From NCBI GenBank assembly GCA_005765155.1, contig VCCP01000006.1:880501-944500 (forward strand): 64,000 nucleotides of DNA, given 5' to 3'. This document shows positions 25,101 through 35,641 of the stretch, piece after piece. Below the pieces are notes generated by a model, which saw only the letters and a program-made list of their open reading frames with translations, was not told the origin of the DNA and ran no database searches. This DNA comes from Zelopaecilomyces penicillatus. Its lineage: Eukaryota > Ascomycota > Sordariomycetes > Hypocreales > Pseudodiploosporaceae. The position numbers were made by a program, and so were the translations under genes. Position 1 is the stretch's first letter. Each line of letters starts with the position of its first letter.

Positions 25101-25815
25101 CAGACGCCAAGAACGAAGCGCCGAAATCAATGACGAAAATGCCGAAAGTGAGGTTGAAGGTGATGAACCAGACGAAATGGACCATGAAGAAGAGGAGGTT
25201 GAAGAGGAACACGAGGATGAAGTTGAAGTAGAAGAGCATGAACATGAGATTGAAGAGGAGCATGAAGATGAAATCGAAGTTCGACCTGAAAGTGAAGTCG
25301 AGGAAGAAGAGGAAATGGAAGATTCGAGAGAGATAGAAGTGGCCGCCGAAGAAGACCATGAAGAAGGAGACGATGAAGACGTCGAAGATGAGGCCGAGGA
25401 GGAGGAAGAAGAAGAAGGAGAAGAAGAGGGGGAGGGCGAAGACGGAATTGAAGTTGAAGTTGAAGTTGAAGAAGAAGAGGAAGAAGAGGGGGAGGAGGAA
25501 GAACACGACGAAGAAGAAGTGGAAGAGGGTGAGGAGGAGGAGGAGGGCGATGATGAAGACGAGGCAGAAGAAGATGTCGACGAAGATGCAGATGAAGAGG
25601 TTGAAGATGAAGCTGAAGTTGAAGCCGAGGAGGAAGAGGAAGTTGAAGATCATGAAGCTGAAGGGGACGAAGATGAGGATGTAGATGAAGAGGAGGAGGA
25701 GGAGGATGGTGACGAAGAAGAGGAAGAGGATGAGGAAGAAGAAGAAGAAGACGACGAGGAGGAAGGCCATGAATTAACTCTTGGCGATGAGGACACGGAG
25801 ATGGTAGATGGCTAG
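19156..25815 (+). CDS. Histone transcription regulator HIR3 (CABIN1 orthologue), about 2160 aa
   Basis: Four coding exons: 19156-19158 (the ATG alone), 19221-19295, 19355-23421 and 23478-25815. The N-terminus FQALNLEPEENVDEQID...TKELQ followed by EALKRFQTAL is the Hir3 start in filamentous fungi, and the body is a long TPR/alpha-solenoid scaffold (for example LWRKMARFAGSM, WDAWFRLAECFDYEL). Hir3 is the large subunit of the HIR complex, which deposits H3-H4 independently of replication and represses histone genes. A hydrophilic, basic linker near residues 395-450 has nuclear-signal-like KKRSKRVRRR-type sequence. The last 300 or so residues are overwhelmingly Glu/Asp, a plausible histone-binding tail. 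The separation of the start codon from the rest by an intron is unusual. Fungal annotations often miss such a start and begin downstream. Confidence 0.93.
24870..25800 (+). repeat. Low-complexity acidic tail-coding tract in HIR3
   Basis: About 930 nt dominated by GAA, GAG, GAT and GAC codons encode a Glu/Asp-rich C-terminus of roughly 300 residues. Because it is so purine-rich, all antisense frames opposite it are open and give spurious Phe/Leu-rich proteins. Confidence 0.9.
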
Positions 25816-26392
25816 GAAGGCTGAGAGTGCGGCGTTGACTGGGATTTGGTGTTTGGATCGTTTTACTTTACAAACAGTTTTGGGCTGGGTTGACTCGGGA
25901 ATTCTCTTGATTAAAACGGCTGGAGTTGTGGACTATGTAGGGGTGATGGGCGTCTTTCACAGCTTCAGGACAATCGAGGCATTGTATTAAGGATTGAATA
26001 ATTTGACAACATTTTTGTAACCTAGCGTTCCAGCTTCTCTTTTACTTTTTTTTACCATGATCTGGTGTTTCTAGTAGTAACACGTACATGACTGTGACAA
26101 TCAAGACCTCAGACGGAAGTTCTCTCCTGTGCTCAGTCGTAATATTGTAACAAGGCTATTCCATTTTGCATTTGGTTCTTCGGCGCATTCTCTGTTCATA
26201 CTAGTCTTGTGTATCGAAGTAAAGCATCTGCAGCGAATTGGGTTGCTTGATTGTGAGGATAAGTAAGCTGAGGCTGCAATGCAACATACATAATGCGGAG
26301 TTTTGGTTCTTGACAGGTGGTGTAAAGCCGCACTTTTGATTCTTCCCGTTTTATATTCCTTGAGATCAATCAACTTACAATTTATATTTGAT
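25816..26392. other. Intergenic between HIR3 and the beta-lactamase-fold gene
   Basis: 577 bp with the HIR3 3' end and the next promoter. No further gene supported. Confidence 0.5.
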
Positions 26393-27997
26393 ATGGCTCT
26401 ATCCATCACTCAGGCCAAAGAGGCTCTTTCTGTTACCCAGAATGAGATCAGCGAACTTTGTGCTGCAGCTGGAACTGCTGGCTTATCTGTTGGCGTGCTG
26501 CACCAAGGCGAAACGATTCATCGCTCAAACTATGGAGTTAAGAATCTGAAGACTGCCGAGGCCCCTGATTCCGATACTGTGTACCATATCGCATCGCTAT
26601 CAAAGTTCTTCACCGCTGCTGCAGTTGCCATTCTGGTGGACCAGGGCCGACTACAATGGGACTCCCTTCTTAAAGATGTGTTGCCCAGCTTCCACCAAAG
26701 AGACAAGTGCATCGAGTCCAAAGCCAGTTTGATTGATGCTCTATCTCACCGCACGGGACTCGCGAATAGATTCAACTACTGGGGGTTGATGGAGCAGGAG
26801 CTTCTTCTGCCGCCGGAAGAGACTCTTAATGTTCTCGGAGCTTTGCAGAAGGCGGCCGAGTTTCGGAGCACTATCAAATACAACAATTGGGCATACGCGT
26901 CTTTGGCGTTGATGATTGAGAAGATGAGCGGCCAGTCTTTGGAGGACTTTATGAGGGAGAAGTTCTTTGAGCCTTTGGGACTCCAGAGGACAACGTTTGA
27001 TGTTCCGAAGACGGAGAATTGCACTTCATACCATATGACGCTGTCTGACGGGACTCCTTGTGAGGTTCCAGACCCTGAAATCAGCACTGGAACTTTGATG
27101 ACTGGCTCTGCTGGACTGAAAACTACAATCAATGAGTCCCTCCGTATCTACGACTCGGTCCTCTCTGCACTGCAAGACCAGACAAAATCAGGCTTGACAA
27201 GCACACCAAACAACCCGTTCAAGCAAGCCAAGATCATGTTCACTGGCCACAATAGAGCCGACAAGACCGAGTACGGGTTTGGCTGGATCTTAACACAACT
27301 CCCCAGCGAGATTGGCTTTGTGAGCAACAACAGCTACGTTGTCCAGCAGCCCATCATTGGCAACGGACTGCCCCCAACTCGCATCGCATACCACAACGGC
27401 AGCATGTCCGGACTCTCTTCCTCCGTCCATACAATCCCAGAGACGCGGACCGTCATTGTCGTCCTGTGCAATACAACTGCCTTTGCAGAGCTGCCAGACT
27501 ATGTAGGCGGGCTAATCCTCAACACACTCCTAGGCGTCAAACAAAAAGTCAACTTCCTCGCGCTTATCGCAAAATGCAAAGAATCGTCTATCCAAGGGCC
27601 CCTAAACGCCGCGAAGCAGCTCAAAGCAGAGAGGAAAGCAGGTACATCGCATAAACCGCTCGAGGCGTACGAAGGACGGTATGCAAACGCACAGGGGAAC
27701 TGGGTGATTGGTATTCAAAGGGATGAGGGCGAGGGCTTACGGATGACGGTGAATGATAAGCCAAGGACTGTTCTTAAGCTTTGTCATTATCATGATGATG
27801 TGTTTTATTGGGAGGTGGATCGGGATGCGCAGGCGAGGCGAGCCATGTATCCTGAGGCTTCGGTTGATTTTCACAAGATCTCGTTTCGATGTGCTGCGGA
27901 TGGGGTGGTTTTTGGGCTTCATTGGATTTATTCGTTTGATGAGCCAAATGGTGAGGTTTTCATTGATGAGAACAAGAAGCAGCGTTCTTCGTCTTGA
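26393..27997 (+). CDS. Serine beta-lactamase-fold hydrolase/transacylase, 534 aa
   Basis: Single exon; the ATG of MALSITQ is preferred over an upstream in-frame ATG at 26303 because it follows an A/T-rich leader and starts near the expected first helix. The active-site SxxK motif is present as SLSK in the context YHIASLSKFFTAAAV, followed by ALSHRTGL, a YxN-type motif in KYNNWAYASL, and YHNGSMSGLSS toward the C-terminal end of the catalytic domain, where the family has its KTG/HTG-like triad. These features match class C beta-lactamase/penicillin-binding-protein-like enzymes (Pfam Beta-lactamase). The C-terminal 130 residues form an added domain seen in eukaryotic members. In fungi such proteins include esterases and acyl transferases of secondary metabolism; no biosynthetic genes flank it, so the substrate is unknown. 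No signal peptide is seen. Confidence 0.88.
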   Translation: MALSITQAKEALSVTQNEISELCAAAGTAGLSVGVLHQGETIHRSNYGVKNLKTAEAPDSDTVYHIASLSKFFTAAAVAILVDQGRLQWDSLLKDVLPSFHQRDKCIESKASLIDALSHRTGLANRFNYWGLMEQELLLPPEETLNVLGALQKAAEFRSTIKYNNWAYASLALMIEKMSGQSLEDFMREKFFEPLGLQRTTFDVPKTENCTSYHMTLSDGTPCEVPDPEISTGTLMTGSAGLKTTINESLRIYDSVLSALQDQTKSGLTSTPNNPFKQAKIMFTGHNRADKTEYGFGWILTQLPSEIGFVSNNSYVVQQPIIGNGLPPTRIAYHNGSMSGLSSSVHTIPETRTVIVVLCNTTAFAELPDYVGGLILNTLLGVKQKVNFLALIAKCKESSIQGPLNAAKQLKAERKAGTSHKPLEAYEGRYANAQGNWVIGIQRDEGEGLRMTVNDKPRTVLKLCHYHDDVFYWEVDRDAQARRAMYPEASVDFHKISFRCAADGVVFGLHWIYSFDEPNGEVFIDENKKQRSSS

Positions 27998-28315
27998 GAC
28001 ACGTTGGTAGAGAAGTATGGTTTAGAATGCAGACTGTCTCGTAGGCAGGGGGCAATGCGCATCTGGCCTCTTATTATGTGGTCACTGTTAGCAATCACAT
28101 TTGATTAGATCATGGATTTCGTTGTCCATGAATGAAGATAGTTGGGTATATTAAAGCTTGAAATAGCAGTCATTAATAGCCTGTAGTATACCAAAAATAA
28201 ATCAAATTGACAAGTGCCAATGAAGGGGGACCCTTTTATACTCCGAAACACCACATTCTTCTACGCCATTTGTTGCGGAATATCGCATTTGTTTAATGGC
28301 TTTAAAAACCCGCAA
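27998..28315. other. Convergent 3' region
   Basis: 318 bp between the convergent beta-lactamase-fold gene and RRP3. AT-rich, no gene. Confidence 0.5.
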
Positions 28316-29806
28316 TTAACCCTCTTCCCTGTCCATGTTGTCTCGTCGTCTCTTGGCGCCCTTGTGACCTCGTGAAGTCTTGCCCTTGTTCTCCAAGAAA
28401 GATTTCATTTCCACTCGTGCATGCCTCTGGGCTTCTTCAACTCTGTTCTGGAAAGCCATGACCTCTTCCTTCTCCGTTGCATAAGTCTCCATCTTCTTGC
28501 CCAACGATGCCTCAATTCGCTGAAAGATTTCAACATCGTATTGAGTAACAATGCTCAGCGCAATTCCGGACTTTCCGGCACGAGCCGTACGACCGACTCG
28601 ATGGATATAGGTCTTGGAGTCCTGAGGAAGATCAAGGTTGATGACAACGTCGACCTTTGGAATATCCAAACCTCTGGCAGCTACATCAGTAGCTACCAAA
28701 ATGTCTCGAGTGCCACCCTTGAACTTATTCAATGAACCCAATCGTGTTGATTGAGACAGTTGGCCGTGTAGTGGGATAGCGCCGAAGCCAAGAGTCCGAA
28801 GAAGAATGGCAATTCGTTGTGTCTCGAAGACAGTTCGAGTAAAAATAATCATAGACTTGCCAATGAACTCATTGACAAGGAAGATAAGATAAGTATCCTT
28901 CCTTGAGTGAGGAATGAAAACGTAGTGTTGAAGCAGTGTTGAGACCGTTTGATACTTGTTAGAGCTAACACTGACACGAGCTGGGTCTCGCAAACTGGCT
29001 CTCTGCAAACTCTCAACCTTGGAGCTCATTGTAGCTGAGAAGAGGTAAGTCCGACGCTCGCGGGGGACAAACTTCAAGATTTTGTCAATGCTGGGACCAA
29101 AGTCCATGTCCAGAAGACGATCGGCCTCATCCATGACCAAGTACTTGAGGGTTCGCAAAGAGAAGCCCTTTGTCTTTTCCAAATGGTCGACCAGTCTGCC
29201 TGGGGTGGCTACAATCACATGAGGTTTCTTCCCCAGAGCAATGGACTGAGGCACCATATCAAGTCCTCCGACGATAACAGCAACACGGAGAGATATAAGT
29301 GAACCCAGAGCCTCAAAGGCCTGGCCGATCTGGGCGGCCAATTCACGGGTCGGCGCGAGAACAAGACCAAAGAACGGCTGCGGCTTATCGAGAAGCGCTT
29401 GTAGCATCGGGAGGGCGAAGGCAGCCGTCTTTCCGCTACCTGTTTCTGCGAGGCCAATGATGTCGCGATCTTGGAGCGCAACAGGAATCGACTTTTCCTG
29501 GATGGCAGTGGGGTTCTTGTATCCGAGAGCCTCACAGGCCTCACATAGCGACTCTACAATCCCCTGAAGCTGAAATTAGCTGCTTTGAACTACCCAAAGT
29601 AACAAAAAAAAAGTTCTGTGTCAGCTCACCAGGTCCTTGAAAGTCTTAGGCTCATCGGCTGGCTCCGGGCCATCCTGAACAGAAGACGCTTCGAGGGTAG
29701 CTGATTCCTCGGTAGACAAGTCAGAGGCAGGGATGGCCTTGTCGTCGTCCTTTTTTGAGGCGTGCGGCGCATCGTGCGCAACTTTCAGTCGTTTAGAACT
29801 GCCCAT
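28316..29806 (-). CDS. DEAD-box ATP-dependent RNA helicase RRP3 (DDX47), 474 aa
   Basis: Two exons: 29806-29630 and 29563-28316 (GTGAGC donor). After a charged 55-residue N-terminus, the helicase core contains the Q-motif region (GYKNPTAIQ), motif I ETGSGKT, PTRELA (Ia), ATPGRLVDH (Ib), DEAD as MDEADRLLD (II), SAT as LFSATMSSK (III), then IIFTRT (IV), VATDVAARGLD (V) and HRVGRTARAGKSG (VI). The pattern and the spacing match Rrp3/DDX47, which is needed for early 35S pre-rRNA processing and 18S rRNA production in the nucleolus. The tail is basic (KRRRD). It shares a 274-bp divergent promoter with SSF1, another ribosome-biogenesis gene. Confidence 0.96.
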
Positions 29807-30080
29807 TATGATTCGATGAGAGCGCTAGAAGGAGTAAACACAAAAGTAGAGCCGCAAGATTTTATACTTTGGTGGGAATAGACGAGAGTAAGAAGAAAGC
29901 GCCAAAGTCATCCTGAAAAGTTTTGGTGGGGCTGCTTATCGCACGTGCGACATTATCTTATCGCTGGTCCCCGCTAAACTTTTTTTCCTCCAGCGACTAA
30001 GCTCTAGCGGCCTGCAGCCTTTTTCTTACCCAGAGTAAAGAACAGAAAAAGACAGCAGCATCAAAGCCAATCAATTGACC
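29807..30080. promoter_or_regulatory. Shared divergent promoter of RRP3 and SSF1
   Basis: The 274-bp spacer contains TGAAAAGTTTT at 29914-29924, one mismatch from the RRPE consensus (TGAAAAATTTT) of yeast ribosome-biogenesis genes. It also has CGATGAG at 29814-29820, matching the core of the PAC element, although only 8 bp from the RRP3 start, and a CACGTG E-box at about 29942-29947. Co-regulation of the two genes is inferred. Confidence 0.55.
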
Positions 30081-31509
30081 ATGGCGAAACGAAGAGTAAA
30101 GAAGAGGACCCATAGGGGTGCGGACAACCCGGAAACGGCCTCTGCTGGCCATGCGACCGCTCGCGATCCCAAGAGCATGGTCATTCGGATCGGGGCTGGC
30201 GAAGTTGGATCCAGTGTCACGCAGCTTGCGACAGACGTCCGGAAAGTCATGGAGCCTGGCACTGCAAGCCGATTGAAGGAGAGAAGAGGCAATCGTCTCA
30301 AGGACTACGTTGTCATGTGCGGTCCGCTTGGAGTAACACATTTGCTACTGTTCTCTCGATCAGAAAGCGGCAACACGAACCTCAGAGTAGCTCTCGCGCC
30401 ACGAGGACCAACGTTGAATTTCCGTGTCGAGAAATACTCTTTGTGCAAGGACGTGCAGAGGGTACAAAGGCACCCTAGAGGTGGAGGCAAAGAGTTCAAA
30501 ACCCCCCCTTTGGTAAGATTTGGGATGATTTGTGTCAAGGCAACGCTATAGAGTGCTAACATGAACGCAGCTGGTCATGAACAACTTTTCCCGCCCTGAT
30601 TCCAACGCCAAGTCCAAGGTGCCCAAGCATCTCGAGTCGCTCGCCACCACCGTTTTTCAATCCCTCTTCCCACCCATCAACCCACAAGTCACACCCCTCA
30701 AAACGATACGACGAGTGTTGCTTTTGAATCGCGAACAGTCGGATGCTGATGACGGCACATTTATCCTCAATTTCAGACACTATGCTATCACCACGAGGTC
30801 GACTGGCGTCTCAAAGCAGGTCCGACGTATCAACGCAGCAGAGCAGTTCATGTCCACCAAGTCAAGTCGACGCAGCCAGATGCCCAATTTGGGGAAGCTG
30901 GAAGATATTGCAGACTATCTGATTGGTGGTGAAACGGGCGATGGATACATGACTGATGCTACGAGCGGTAGCGAGGTGGACACCGATGCCGAGGTCGAAG
31001 TCCTTGACTCTGCGCCAAAGAAGGTCCTCTCGGCCAAGGCCAGGGCAGCAGCGGCCGAAAACGGAGACGATGATGGTGATGATGGTGATAACGTAGAGCG
31101 CCGCGCTGTTAAACTCGTCGAACTCGGCCCCCGAATGAGACTGAGGTTAACCAAGGTCGAAGATGGAATGTGCACCGGCAAGGTTATGTGGCACGAGTAT
31201 GTTCACAAGACAAAGGAAGAGATAAAGGAGCTTGAAAGAAGATGGGAGAAGAGACGTCAAGAAAAGGATGCCCGGCGCCGGGAGCAGAAGAACAATGTAG
31301 AGAAGAAGGCGGCAGCCAAAGCGGCAAACAAGGGCGGCAAGAAAGCAAATCAGGAGGAGGAGGACGATGACGAAGATGATGAGGACGACTATGACATGGA
31401 TATGGACGATTTGGACAGCGATGGCAATCCTCTTGATGCCGAGGTGGACGAACAGATGAAAGATGAGGCAGAATGGGAGGATGAAGAGGATGAAGGTTCC
31501 GACGACTGA
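30081..31509 (+). CDS. Ribosome biogenesis protein SSF1 (Brix domain, Peter Pan), 456 aa
   Basis: Two exons: 30081-30512 and 30571-31509. The basic start (AKRRVKKRTHRG) leads to a Brix domain with NRLKDYVVMCGPLGVTHLL, APRGPTLNFRVEKYSL and, after the intron, NFSRPDSN, FPPINPQVTPL and LNFRHYAI. GPRMRLRLTKVEDGMCTG completes the domain. Ssf1/Ssf2 (Peter Pan in animals) bind Rrp15/Rrp14 and act in 27S pre-rRNA maturation of the 60S subunit in the nucleolus. The C-terminal 130 residues are a Lys/Glu coiled segment followed by an acidic tail (DDDEDDEDDYD). The start at 30081 is chosen over the ATG two codons upstream because of its ACCATGGCG context. Confidence 0.95.
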
Positions 31510-32102
31510 TGGAGAGAGCGGCAAGTTAATACCACCATGTGTTTGCATCAACGAGGGTCTAGTTTCTTTGGCAAGGGGGATTGTTGGCGCATATTGAGGT
31601 ACGGGTATTCACCGTGACTACCTTGTGTAGAGCATGTGTCTACAGCTGATGCGGAGAGGTTTTGCAATTAAAGATGTTACAAAAGACACTGCTGCCTCGT
31701 CGAGACTATCACGGGGCTAGATTAAAAGAAGCCTAACACTTGTTGTATTACTATTACTTCATATAGAAACATCGTTGTCAGATCAGATAAGCCACCCAAG
31801 CCACAGCCATACGCCACTATATCACCCAGGTCAGGTACCATCTCCAGTGCACCGGAGGCAGAGTACCTTGGTACCTCTCTGTGCTCAGCTGCATCTGGAA
31901 CTCTTACATCCTCCCTCGATCCTCCAACACAGCCTCCAATTTCCTGAGGGGGTGCTGATGTAATTCTGCAAATACTACTTTGGGCCTCCATTGGTGTATC
32001 TGTGACTCTCCGCTTCAGTTAGAATTTAAAATCACATTACGCCATTGAACCAAATACCTACACACTGCTCGGCAGACCACAGAAAGAGTCCGTGAAGTCA
32101 CC
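31510..32102. other. Intergenic between SSF1 and the PP2C gene
   Basis: 593 bp of 3' UTR and promoter sequence. No gene seen. Confidence 0.5.
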
Positions 32103-33696
32103 ATGCTTCGTCAAGCGTCAGGATTCACGCGTGCAGCTTCTGCTCGAGGATTGAGCAGGCAATGGGCCGTGAAGAATGGATCACGAAGATGGAATTCAAC
32201 ACATGAGTCTGGGCCAGCTGCGGCTTCGTCGAAGCTTCCATTGGCGTTTGGAGTCTTGATACTCGCTGGTTCTGGTCTGTACTTGGCCAAGCGCCCAGCT
32301 GTTTTCTTGGATGCCGCACCCACGACAACGACGACGTTGGCAATAACACCACAAGAAGTTCATGGCTCCGACCTCCCCCGTATCGAGCAGGTTAGCTCTG
32401 AAGACAACATTCCCATTGCCTCTCCTGTCAAGGTGCTGGATTTCAAGGCGGCAAATGAGAAGATCCGTGAGCAGGTCACCAGCTTTGTGTTTGACAGCAA
32501 AGATGGAGCCACAGGTCGCATTGATGTTGTGCGTGTCTCAAGCAATGCACCTGTCGAGGACGAGTGGTCAGTTGGTGTTGGAAACGGTGTGGGAGGCTCC
32601 AAGACTGTGTTTGCGGGAGTCTATGATGGGCATGCGTGAGTTCTGGACCCCTTGAAGCGTTGAAACTTGCAATTGGGATTATGCTAACAAACTTCTTCAT
32701 AGCGGCTGGGCTACTTCTGCAGTCCTCAGAAAGGCCTTGATCCCATATGTGTCTTCCAGTCTTGGCACGCTTGACTCATCCAGCAATGGCGATGCAATCG
32801 ATCTGGCTATAAAGAGTGCTTTTAGTCGGCTTGATGACCGTATTATGGGCAATGCCCAAAAGGCCGTTGAAGCTGGACACGAGCCCGGATCAGGTGAAGT
32901 CATCTCTGCAATTGCCCCGGCCGTAGCAGGATCTTGTGCTCTGTTGTCAATCTACGACGTCCAATCTTCCGTCCTGCGCACCGCCGTCACCGGAGACTCC
33001 CGCGCCGTGCTGGGATCATGGTCACCCGAAGCAGGCAAGTTCTCTGCCGAGGCTCTAAGCAAAGACCAGACAGGATTCAATAAAGACGAAGTCGACAGGT
33101 TGGATGCCGCCCATCCGGGAGAGAAGGAGGACATACTCAATGCAAAGAGCGGAAGGCTCCTAGGATTGGCTGTAACTCGAGCATTTGGTGATCACAGATG
33201 GAAGTGGACCAACGAATTTGTAAAGTCAGTCCAATCCGGCTTCTTTGGGTACCCTGGACGACCAAACTCAAAGTCACCCCCGTACCTGACTGCGTCGCCC
33301 GAGGTCACGACACGGACTGTTACGACAGACGACTTTGCCATTCTCGCATCCGACGGGTTGTGGGATGTCATGTCCAACGACGATGCTGTCGCGTGTGTAT
33401 CACGCTGGCTCGCAGCCAAGCGCGCCGGCAAGCCTGAAGCCGTGACGGAGGCACCATCGAAATTCAACGTTGACAAAGATGGCTGGGCTACGTGGAAGGC
33501 GACTCCAGAGGACTTTGCCATTGAGGATCTCGACAGTGCAGCTGTATGCCTGGTGAAGAATGCATTGGGTGGGAGACGACGGACAATGTTTTGCGGTGCC
33601 ATGACTGCGTATAGCCCTGTGAGCCGATATGTCAGGGATGACATGACGGTGCAAGTGATTTTCTTCAAGGACCCTTATAGTTCAGGGAAGAATTGA
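32103..33696 (+). CDS. Mitochondrial PP2C-type protein phosphatase (Ptc5/PDP-like), 508 aa
   Basis: Two exons: 32103-32635 and 32703-33696. An Arg/Ser/Ala-rich presequence (LRQASGFTRAASARGLSR...RRWNST) and a single membrane span at about residues 45-65 (PLAFGVLILAGSGLYLA) predict a mitochondrial, inner-membrane-anchored enzyme. PP2C metal-binding motifs are complete: VYDGHAGW (split by the intron), AVTGDSRAVLG, LAVTRAFGDH, ASDGLWDVMSNDDAV and RDDMTVQVIF. This arrangement matches fungal Ptc5/Ptc6-like phosphatases that reactivate pyruvate dehydrogenase by dephosphorylating E1-alpha. The assignment to Ptc5 rather than another mitochondrial PP2C rests on the membrane anchor and length. Confidence 0.9.
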
Positions 33697-34276
33697 GTCA
33701 AGGTGCCTGCTTGGTGAGTCAATGGAGCGTCTTGTTTCCGTTGAGACTATTTTTCTTATCATTTATTGGGATTGAAAGGGCAGCCAAAGAGGCACTGGGA
33801 ACTGTTCCAGGCTGGGATCTATCGAAGAGTTTGTTTTATTTTCGTTGGGAATTTCCTTCATGTCAAAAACCAGAAAATTAAAATCACGCAAAGCCAGGGT
33901 TACAAATATACATATTTTATGGCTTACATCGCTGACATTCCCAAAATGTAGATGGCACACTTCATATACAGGCAGGTAAAAAAAATATCAACCTTTGATT
34001 CATCTCATAAACGTACTACTTGGCAAGTAGGTTTCATTTATTCCTGACAACATTAACTATATACTACTTCAGCAATGCTTATGTATCTCATAGCATGCCC
34101 AAGATGTTTTTTGTTTGTTTCGTAACACATGTACTCCTTATATTCGCTTTCCAAAAGTGTCCCCGTCAATTATACATGACATGAAAGAATATTTACCCGC
34201 TGGAAAGAATCAATACCACAACTCCGTTTCCCCCCTCTTCTCTCTCTTGATTAACGTGTTTTTGTGTTCGTTTTAT
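33697..34276. other. Convergent 3' region
   Basis: 580 bp, AT-rich, between the PP2C and cupin genes. No gene. Confidence 0.5.
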
Positions 34277-35440
34277 TTACAAGGGATAGGTAGGATAGTC
34301 CCAAGGCTTGCTGTTCGCTAGGAGCTGGTGGTCAAGGCCTTGAGCACCGCCGTTGAGGTACAGGAACTTGGTAAAGGGCACGGTGGCCGTGTAGGTGAAG
34401 TTGATGCCGGAAGGGACGAAAGCGACGTCGCCCTGGAGGAGGTAGACGGTTTTGTAGCCGGGGATGCTCAGGGCTAGCTGGCCCTCTTCCATCTGGATGC
34501 CCAAGTGGTTTGGAAGCTTGGCGAAGGAGGGCTTTTCGCTGGGCAGCTTGGCGGACATGGTGATGGTGCCCATGGTGAAGTTGCCGTGAGTGGCCTGCTT
34601 AGGGGTAGTGAGCGGCTGGATGACTTTGTATCCGTTGTCACTGTTGAGGAACTTGGGACCGTAGTTGTTGGCGATGAAGTAGGGCTCGGTGGCGACCTCG
34701 GGCAGGATGTTGTCGCCATCGTGCCACTTGTGCTTGGAGTCACCGGCTGTGCCGTTGACAAAGTCTCTCCTGGGCACGTAGACGTCGGCTTCGGCGGCGT
34801 AGAGATCCAGCGCAGCTAACCGGCGAGCACCGGCCGGGTCAAGGGGCCCAAAGGGCGCAGGATCGTCGGCGATGAGCTGATACAGCGACCCGTGAGGGCT
34901 CTCGTGGTCTCCCAGGCTGAAGTTTTGAAACAGGCGCTCGAAGCCTGCAGGATGGAAGATGTGCGAGAGCTGGCTATCCGGGGAAGTCGGCTGGAAGGTA
35001 TGAATGACTCCCGGAGGAACATTGCCATAATCACCAACCGTAGCCACACGCGCCTCATCAGTAGCATCCGTCTCGTTCTTCTTTGCCCAAAGCTCGACAC
35101 GGCCTCGTGCGCAATAGAAATGCTCGTGATAGATGCGGTGAGTATGAGGGCGCGCCGACGTCCAGCCAGTGAATTTACCATTGTGCTGGACCAGGGAGAA
35201 AGCACCTTCGGACGACTCGCCCGTGATGGAGTAGCGGATGATTTGGCCAGAGGTTGTCAACCCTGTCGCGTGGCCGGCAAACTTGGGCAGCACATAGGGA
35301 CGGCAGAAGTCTGGTGCTCTGTCGACGACGAGGCTGCCTCCGGTTTTGTGTTTGCAGCTGGTGCTTGCTGGGGGTGGTGTGTAAGTTGCGGAGGAGGTAG
35401 AGGCGAGGAGGCCCAGGGCCCCGAGGATGGAGGGCTTCAT
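34277..35440 (-). CDS. Secreted bicupin, quercetin 2,3-dioxygenase-like, 387 aa
   Basis: Single exon; the start is the ATG of MKPSILGALG, giving a clear secretory signal peptide (SILGALGLLASTSSATYT), whereas an upstream in-frame ATG would place it internally after a Cys/Val run encoded by the AC repeat. Two cupin domains are apparent. The first has the metal-site pattern HTHRIYHEHFYCARGRVELW, then GDYGNVPPGVIHTFQ with the last His. The second (PNHLGIQMEEGQLAL...LLQGDVAFVPSG) lacks the His cluster. Metal only in the N-terminal cupin is the situation known for fungal copper quercetinases, which open the flavonol ring and release CO. Several N-glycosylation sites (NFS, NGT, NFT) fit a secreted protein. 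Flavonol as substrate is inferred. Confidence 0.85.
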   Translation of the reverse strand: MKPSILGALGLLASTSSATYTPPPASTSCKHKTGGSLVVDRAPDFCRPYVLPKFAGHATGLTTSGQIIRYSITGESSEGAFSLVQHNGKFTGWTSARPHTHRIYHEHFYCARGRVELWAKKNETDATDEARVATVGDYGNVPPGVIHTFQPTSPDSQLSHIFHPAGFERLFQNFSLGDHESPHGSLYQLIADDPAPFGPLDPAGARRLAALDLYAAEADVYVPRRDFVNGTAGDSKHKWHDGDNILPEVATEPYFIANNYGPKFLNSDNGYKVIQPLTTPKQATHGNFTMGTITMSAKLPSEKPSFAKLPNHLGIQMEEGQLALSIPGYKTVYLLQGDVAFVPSGINFTYTATVPFTKFLYLNGGAQGLDHQLLANSKPWDYPTYPL

Positions 35441-35494
35441 CTTGGGCTGTATTTTTCTTCTTCTTTCGTAAGTGTTGTTGGTGTTATTGGAGTT

Positions 35495-35522
35495 ACACAC
35501 ACACACACACACACACACACAC
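35495..35522. repeat. (AC)n microsatellite upstream of the cupin gene
   Basis: Fourteen AC units about 55 bp upstream of the chosen start codon of the cupin gene, within its probable leader. Confidence 0.9.
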
Positions 35523-35641
35523 CACAAGGGGGAAAGAAGAATTGGATGGCTGGAATTGGTAGATATTAGTTGAGCCAACAAGACTTGGTTGTTAAGACAC
35601 GGACTTTATCAAACGGGGGCCGGACTTGTCTTATAGACACG

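Noticed and set aside
25093..25770. 225-codon minus-strand frame rich in Phe/Leu
   Set aside because: It is the antisense image of the Glu/Asp tract of HIR3; such purine-rich DNA has no stop codons on the other strand.
31147..31551. 134-codon minus-strand hydrophobic frame opposite SSF1
   Set aside because: It mirrors the acidic/lysine-rich C-terminal tail of SSF1.
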